This document shows positions 62,301 to 64,000 of a stretch of DNA of 64,000 bases, piece after piece. The notes under the pieces were generated by a model that did not search any database, was not told the origin of the DNA, and worked only from the letters and a program-made list of their open reading frames with translations. The position numbers and the translations under genes were made by a program. Source of the DNA: CAADGU01 sp035444285 (lineage in GTDB: Bacteria > Chloroflexota > Anaerolineae > Promineifilales > Promineifilaceae); contig DAOMOK010000002.1 in assembly GCA_035444285.1 (NCBI GenBank), positions 1 through 64,000 of the forward strand, written 5' to 3'. The stretch's first letter is position 1, and every line of letters begins with the position of its first letter.

Positions 62301-64000
62301 GCCTGGTTTTTACACCTTCCGCCATCTCATCCACATTCCCGGCGACTACCCGTATGACACGGTGCGCATCGAACTGTTCGACCCCGACTCCATCAACGCC
62401 GATGGCAGCGGCCCCTTCACCATTCCCCGCACCCAAATTGCCGTTTCTCAGGGTTTGTCACCCACCCTCAGCGCAAGCTGCCAGGGTGGTGAAGCCCAAC
62501 GCAAAAACCCCTGCAAAGTAGACACCGGCGAATTGGGGCTGGTCTTGTCCGACACGCTCGATTTTGAACAGGTCAACCCCCTATGGCTGGTGCGCGTAGA
62601 TGAAAACCGGGGTACCGGCAATTCTGGCCAGTGTGGCGAACCGACCAACTACACCCCCACCTACAACACCCAAACCTTGTACGAGCTTTACTACTGGCAG
62701 CAGCCCGGCGGCACTTTCCTTCGCACTGGCCTGGCTTCTTACATCGGGCAGGTGGGCGATGGTGTGCACGATAATGGCAATCACCTGACCGATTTACAAT
62801 GGGTCTCGCCTGGCGCGGCTCAAAGTTATGACTATGTCGGCACCGGCGTCCCGGCAAACTCAGGCAATTTTGAGATCAACTTAACCACCGACGTGCCGGG
62901 ACTCCTGGTGGACCCCGTCACCGGCGACCGCTATCTCAATCTGGACATTACTTCCCTCAGCGGCGCGTCGGAAAACAGCTACCAGATTTGGGCCGGACCG
63001 CCCATCTACCTGGACAGCGTACCCGGCGACGCTAACGCCCGCAACCTGCACCTGCTGGACAACCCGGCGGCGCACAATCCACACGGCGTCGCCGTTTATG
63101 CGATGGGCGCGCTGGTGCAAAACTGGAACCTTACCGGCCACTTTGCCGAACTGCCTTTCACCCAATTCCGGCCAGAAGCGGCCGGGCTGACAGCTGCTAT
63201 GAGCCTGTTTGACTCCGACGAGGGCGCAGAGCCGCCCATTACCTTCTTTGCCGATTCGCTGACCAGAGAAACGTGGGCGTTGCCATTTGCCGTAGACGGT
63301 CAACCCGACCCGGATGGCCAGACGCGCAACTGCATACCAGGCAATTGCGATAATATGTGGGTAACGCCAGCTTACCAGGTGGCGCTGCCAGACAATTATC
63401 CCGGTGGACGGTTACTGGTGGAGTACAACGGTGGCCTGCACGATACCACCACCTGGCGGAAAGGCGGCGGCGGCTGGGCAACTATCTACGGTCCGGAAAC
63501 AGGTGTGACCGATACCACCTACACCTTCACCGCCGATGCCACTTACTTCCTCTTTACCGACCCGCTGACCTACACCTGGGAAGCAGAGGGGCACGATCCC
63601 ATCATCCATGTCGACGGCATTACCAATGTCGTCTCTCTTAGCTGGCCGGATGAAGGCGTAAAAATAATTACGGTAACGGTAGTCAGTCCCTATTTCCAAA
63701 ACCAGATACCGCCGGGGCCTTCCCTCGTTGCCACACACCAGATTATCATTTCCGGCACGGCCGTCATCCCTCCCACCAGCATCGAATTGTCAGCGCCCAC
63801 AACGGCCGTTGTGGGCGAAGCGGTCACGGTCACGGCCGTCCTCGCCCCGCCCAATAGCACCCCCCCCATCACGTATACCTGGCAGGTAGATGACCAGCCG
63901 CCGGTGACACACAGCGGCGGAATTACGGACACGGCCGTTTACACCTGGACAATACCCGGCCCCAAAACCATCACCGTCACCGCTGAAAATACCGCCGGTT
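59377..64000 (+). CDS. Very large secreted modular protein C, incomplete at window end
   Basis: Open from ATG 59377 to the end, at least 1541 codons. Signal peptide (IQILFLVCVVGLLLPTAVS), an N-terminal Ig/PKD-like domain, then the long module twice. The first (from LFGPDICTSYGDPFSP, about 59870) and second (from VFGPDICTAYGDAYSP, about 62230) are separated by a PKD-like domain (TYVWQADGQTITHTGG). A third PKD-like stretch is underway at the end (ITYTWQVDDQPPVTHSGG). The start is nearly identical in DNA to that of B. The C-terminus, and so any YLP-type tail, is outside the window. AAGGGAGTAAG precedes the ATG. Confidence 0.78.
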   Translation, partial: MMNKRIQILFLVCVVGLLLPTAVSHTLLAAVTPITETAHTPDDAPYLKLLPNCGSPATDPGPVALHVLFEEWPTNETLSLYWDGNLVQSWPTGHRASFSQAINRTVPQQPMTVTVTAVSGGGTTVSQTFTIPCSQGTVAEMPHGRDLYTSRTQASGILSTGSAALFGPDICTSYGDPFSPLNSIWQPGFYSYHYRIRIPADYEQRAGTSIVRVELFDPDSININATGPFNFTRSQAAQAAGLPATGSGSCLIINNRKDPCLVDTGELALYQNGVLPLEAINPYWFIRVDENRGMATPGQCGEPDSYTPAYNTATLYQLYYFQAQANEPRRVDLAAYTGQVGDGVRDNGNHYTDMQWVSPGANEQSYDYYAIPGATGVPADPGSPGGFEINLASQLPNVITDPQTGDRYIYLDITTVSGASENSFEIWAGPPTYVGTVPGDVNARNLYALNNPGSQRAKGVTVQALQNLPQNSNFPFPVDIPLTYVGPEYAGQDIFISLFDFDQSDTLPPVTFFFDSIADSDWSLTYGMPGVPDPDGQVRNCLPGEPACNNAWITPPYSITIPGGNPEDCDYSDPQNDPNCIPFPGGRLMARITSGYQDTYQWEVTPPTLTPITDPTAGCAAFPITIYEGERSVTQAYYEAITGSPTFYPQPAPPYISFIDHRPDILLSDAQKGDMFLVQNGLDPNGFGFLRWNQYVLSSASTLEHGLSWPGDSQDYVTVAPGQSPPNPPFPHGVYGYIDYNDPTDTSINISDWVMANTGAIISNGVREVLEEHIDLGRVLRLPIYNNVAGTGNTARYQMSGFALFRLVGYQLSFESYLLLEFMRWDDSCGQLAMPVTAVTLNGRYDAVAGVEYTFTATANPTATLPITYVWQADGQTITHTGGLSDTLTFAWEGLGLQPITVTAVNTMGSGVDGRVVNILPRTDRIPALYHGGSEIYPQSTANLGLVKAASASVFGPDICTAYGDAYSPLNSPWAPGFYTFRHLIHIPGDYPYDTVRIELFDPDSINADGSGPFTIPRTQIAVSQGLSPTLSASCQGGEAQRKNPCKVDTGELGLVLSDTLDFEQVNPLWLVRVDENRGTGNSGQCGEPTNYTPTYNTQTLYELYYWQQPGGTFLRTGLASYIGQVGDGVHDNGNHLTDLQWVSPGAAQSYDYVGTGVPANSGNFEINLTTDVPGLLVDPVTGDRYLNLDITSLSGASENSYQIWAGPPIYLDSVPGDANARNLHLLDNPAAHNPHGVAVYAMGALVQNWNLTGHFAELPFTQFRPEAAGLTAAMSLFDSDEGAEPPITFFADSLTRETWALPFAVDGQPDPDGQTRNCIPGNCDNMWVTPAYQVALPDNYPGGRLLVEYNGGLHDTTTWRKGGGGWATIYGPETGVTDTTYTFTADATYFLFTDPLTYTWEAEGHDPIIHVDGITNVVSLSWPDEGVKIITVTVVSPYFQNQIPPGPSLVATHQIIISGTAVIPPTSIELSAPTTAVVGEAVTVTAVLAPPNSTPPITYTWQVDDQPPVTHSGGITDTAVYTWTIPGPKTITVTAENTAG

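Noticed and set aside
59377..64000. Possibility that gene C is a pseudogene because no stop is seen
   Set aside because: The frame is open with conserved modules all the way to the window end; it is simply cut by the window.
1..64000. Search for tRNA, rRNA, transposase, integrase or phage genes
   Set aside because: None recognised on either strand; short palindromes are the only mobile-like sequences.

Overview
The window is high-GC bacterial chromosome without rRNA, tRNA, transposase, phage or CRISPR loci. I infer a member of the Chloroflexota (Anaerolineae/Caldilineae-like). Reasons: F420 biosynthesis (cofD), Rex, large STAND/TPR proteins, multi-domain histidine kinases, PMT-type glycosyltransferases, an F1 alpha subunit with an internal insertion, and many secreted proteins with Thr/Pro-rich linkers. 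No marker gene here fixes the taxonomy.

Layout. 1-5.7 kb: a tight operon for acetyl-CoA metabolism (AMP-forming acyl-CoA synthetase, E1 alpha, E1 beta, E2, acyl carrier protein). 5.8-10.6 kb: RarA-type AAA ATPase fused to a methyltransferase-like domain, an M20 amidohydrolase, and CofD. 10.8-15.7 kb: a histidine kinase with an extracytoplasmic SH3 tail, a receiver-only regulator, a lipoprotein, a small membrane protein and an alpha/beta hydrolase. 16-21 kb (minus strand): two large membrane glycosyltransferases. 21.3-27.6 kb: atpA-atpG-atpD-atpC without F0 genes, mreB, and a convergent rex with a candidate operator. 28-33.6 kb: two STAND (NB-ARC) regulators, one of them apparently split into NTPase and TPR genes, around a 49-codon secreted peptide gene. 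33.8-39.3 kb: a DJ-1/PfpI-like protein, an HtrA lipoprotein and three other exported proteins. 39.8-42.7 kb: a large histidine kinase. 42.9-46.7 kb: a Thr/Pro-rich protein and three tandem M42 aminopeptidases. 46.7-51.4 kb: a hypothetical, a BrnT/BrnA toxin-antitoxin pair, a zinc ribbon, a TPR protein and a degenerate phosphotransferase-fold protein. 51.6-64 kb: a secreted beta-propeller and three very large secreted paralogues, the last running off the end.

Three genome-wide signals stand out. The self-complementary octamer ACGGCCGT recurs roughly every half kilobase, inside and between genes, in the manner of cyanobacterial HIP1. Short arrays of degenerate 7-bp words, often arranged as inverted repeats, sit at junctions between co-directional genes, including three successive junctions of the ATP synthase operon; some run into coding sequence. 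Exported proteins with unrelated bodies share a C-terminal tail of the type Y/F-L-P-hydrophobic-K/R, a candidate sorting signal.

The STAND/peptide locus (28-33.6 kb) is the best candidate for an undescribed signalling system: an HTH-NB-ARC-TPR receptor faces a short exported Cys-containing peptide, an arrangement reminiscent of Gram-positive RRNPP peptide-sensing systems. That function is inference from architecture only.
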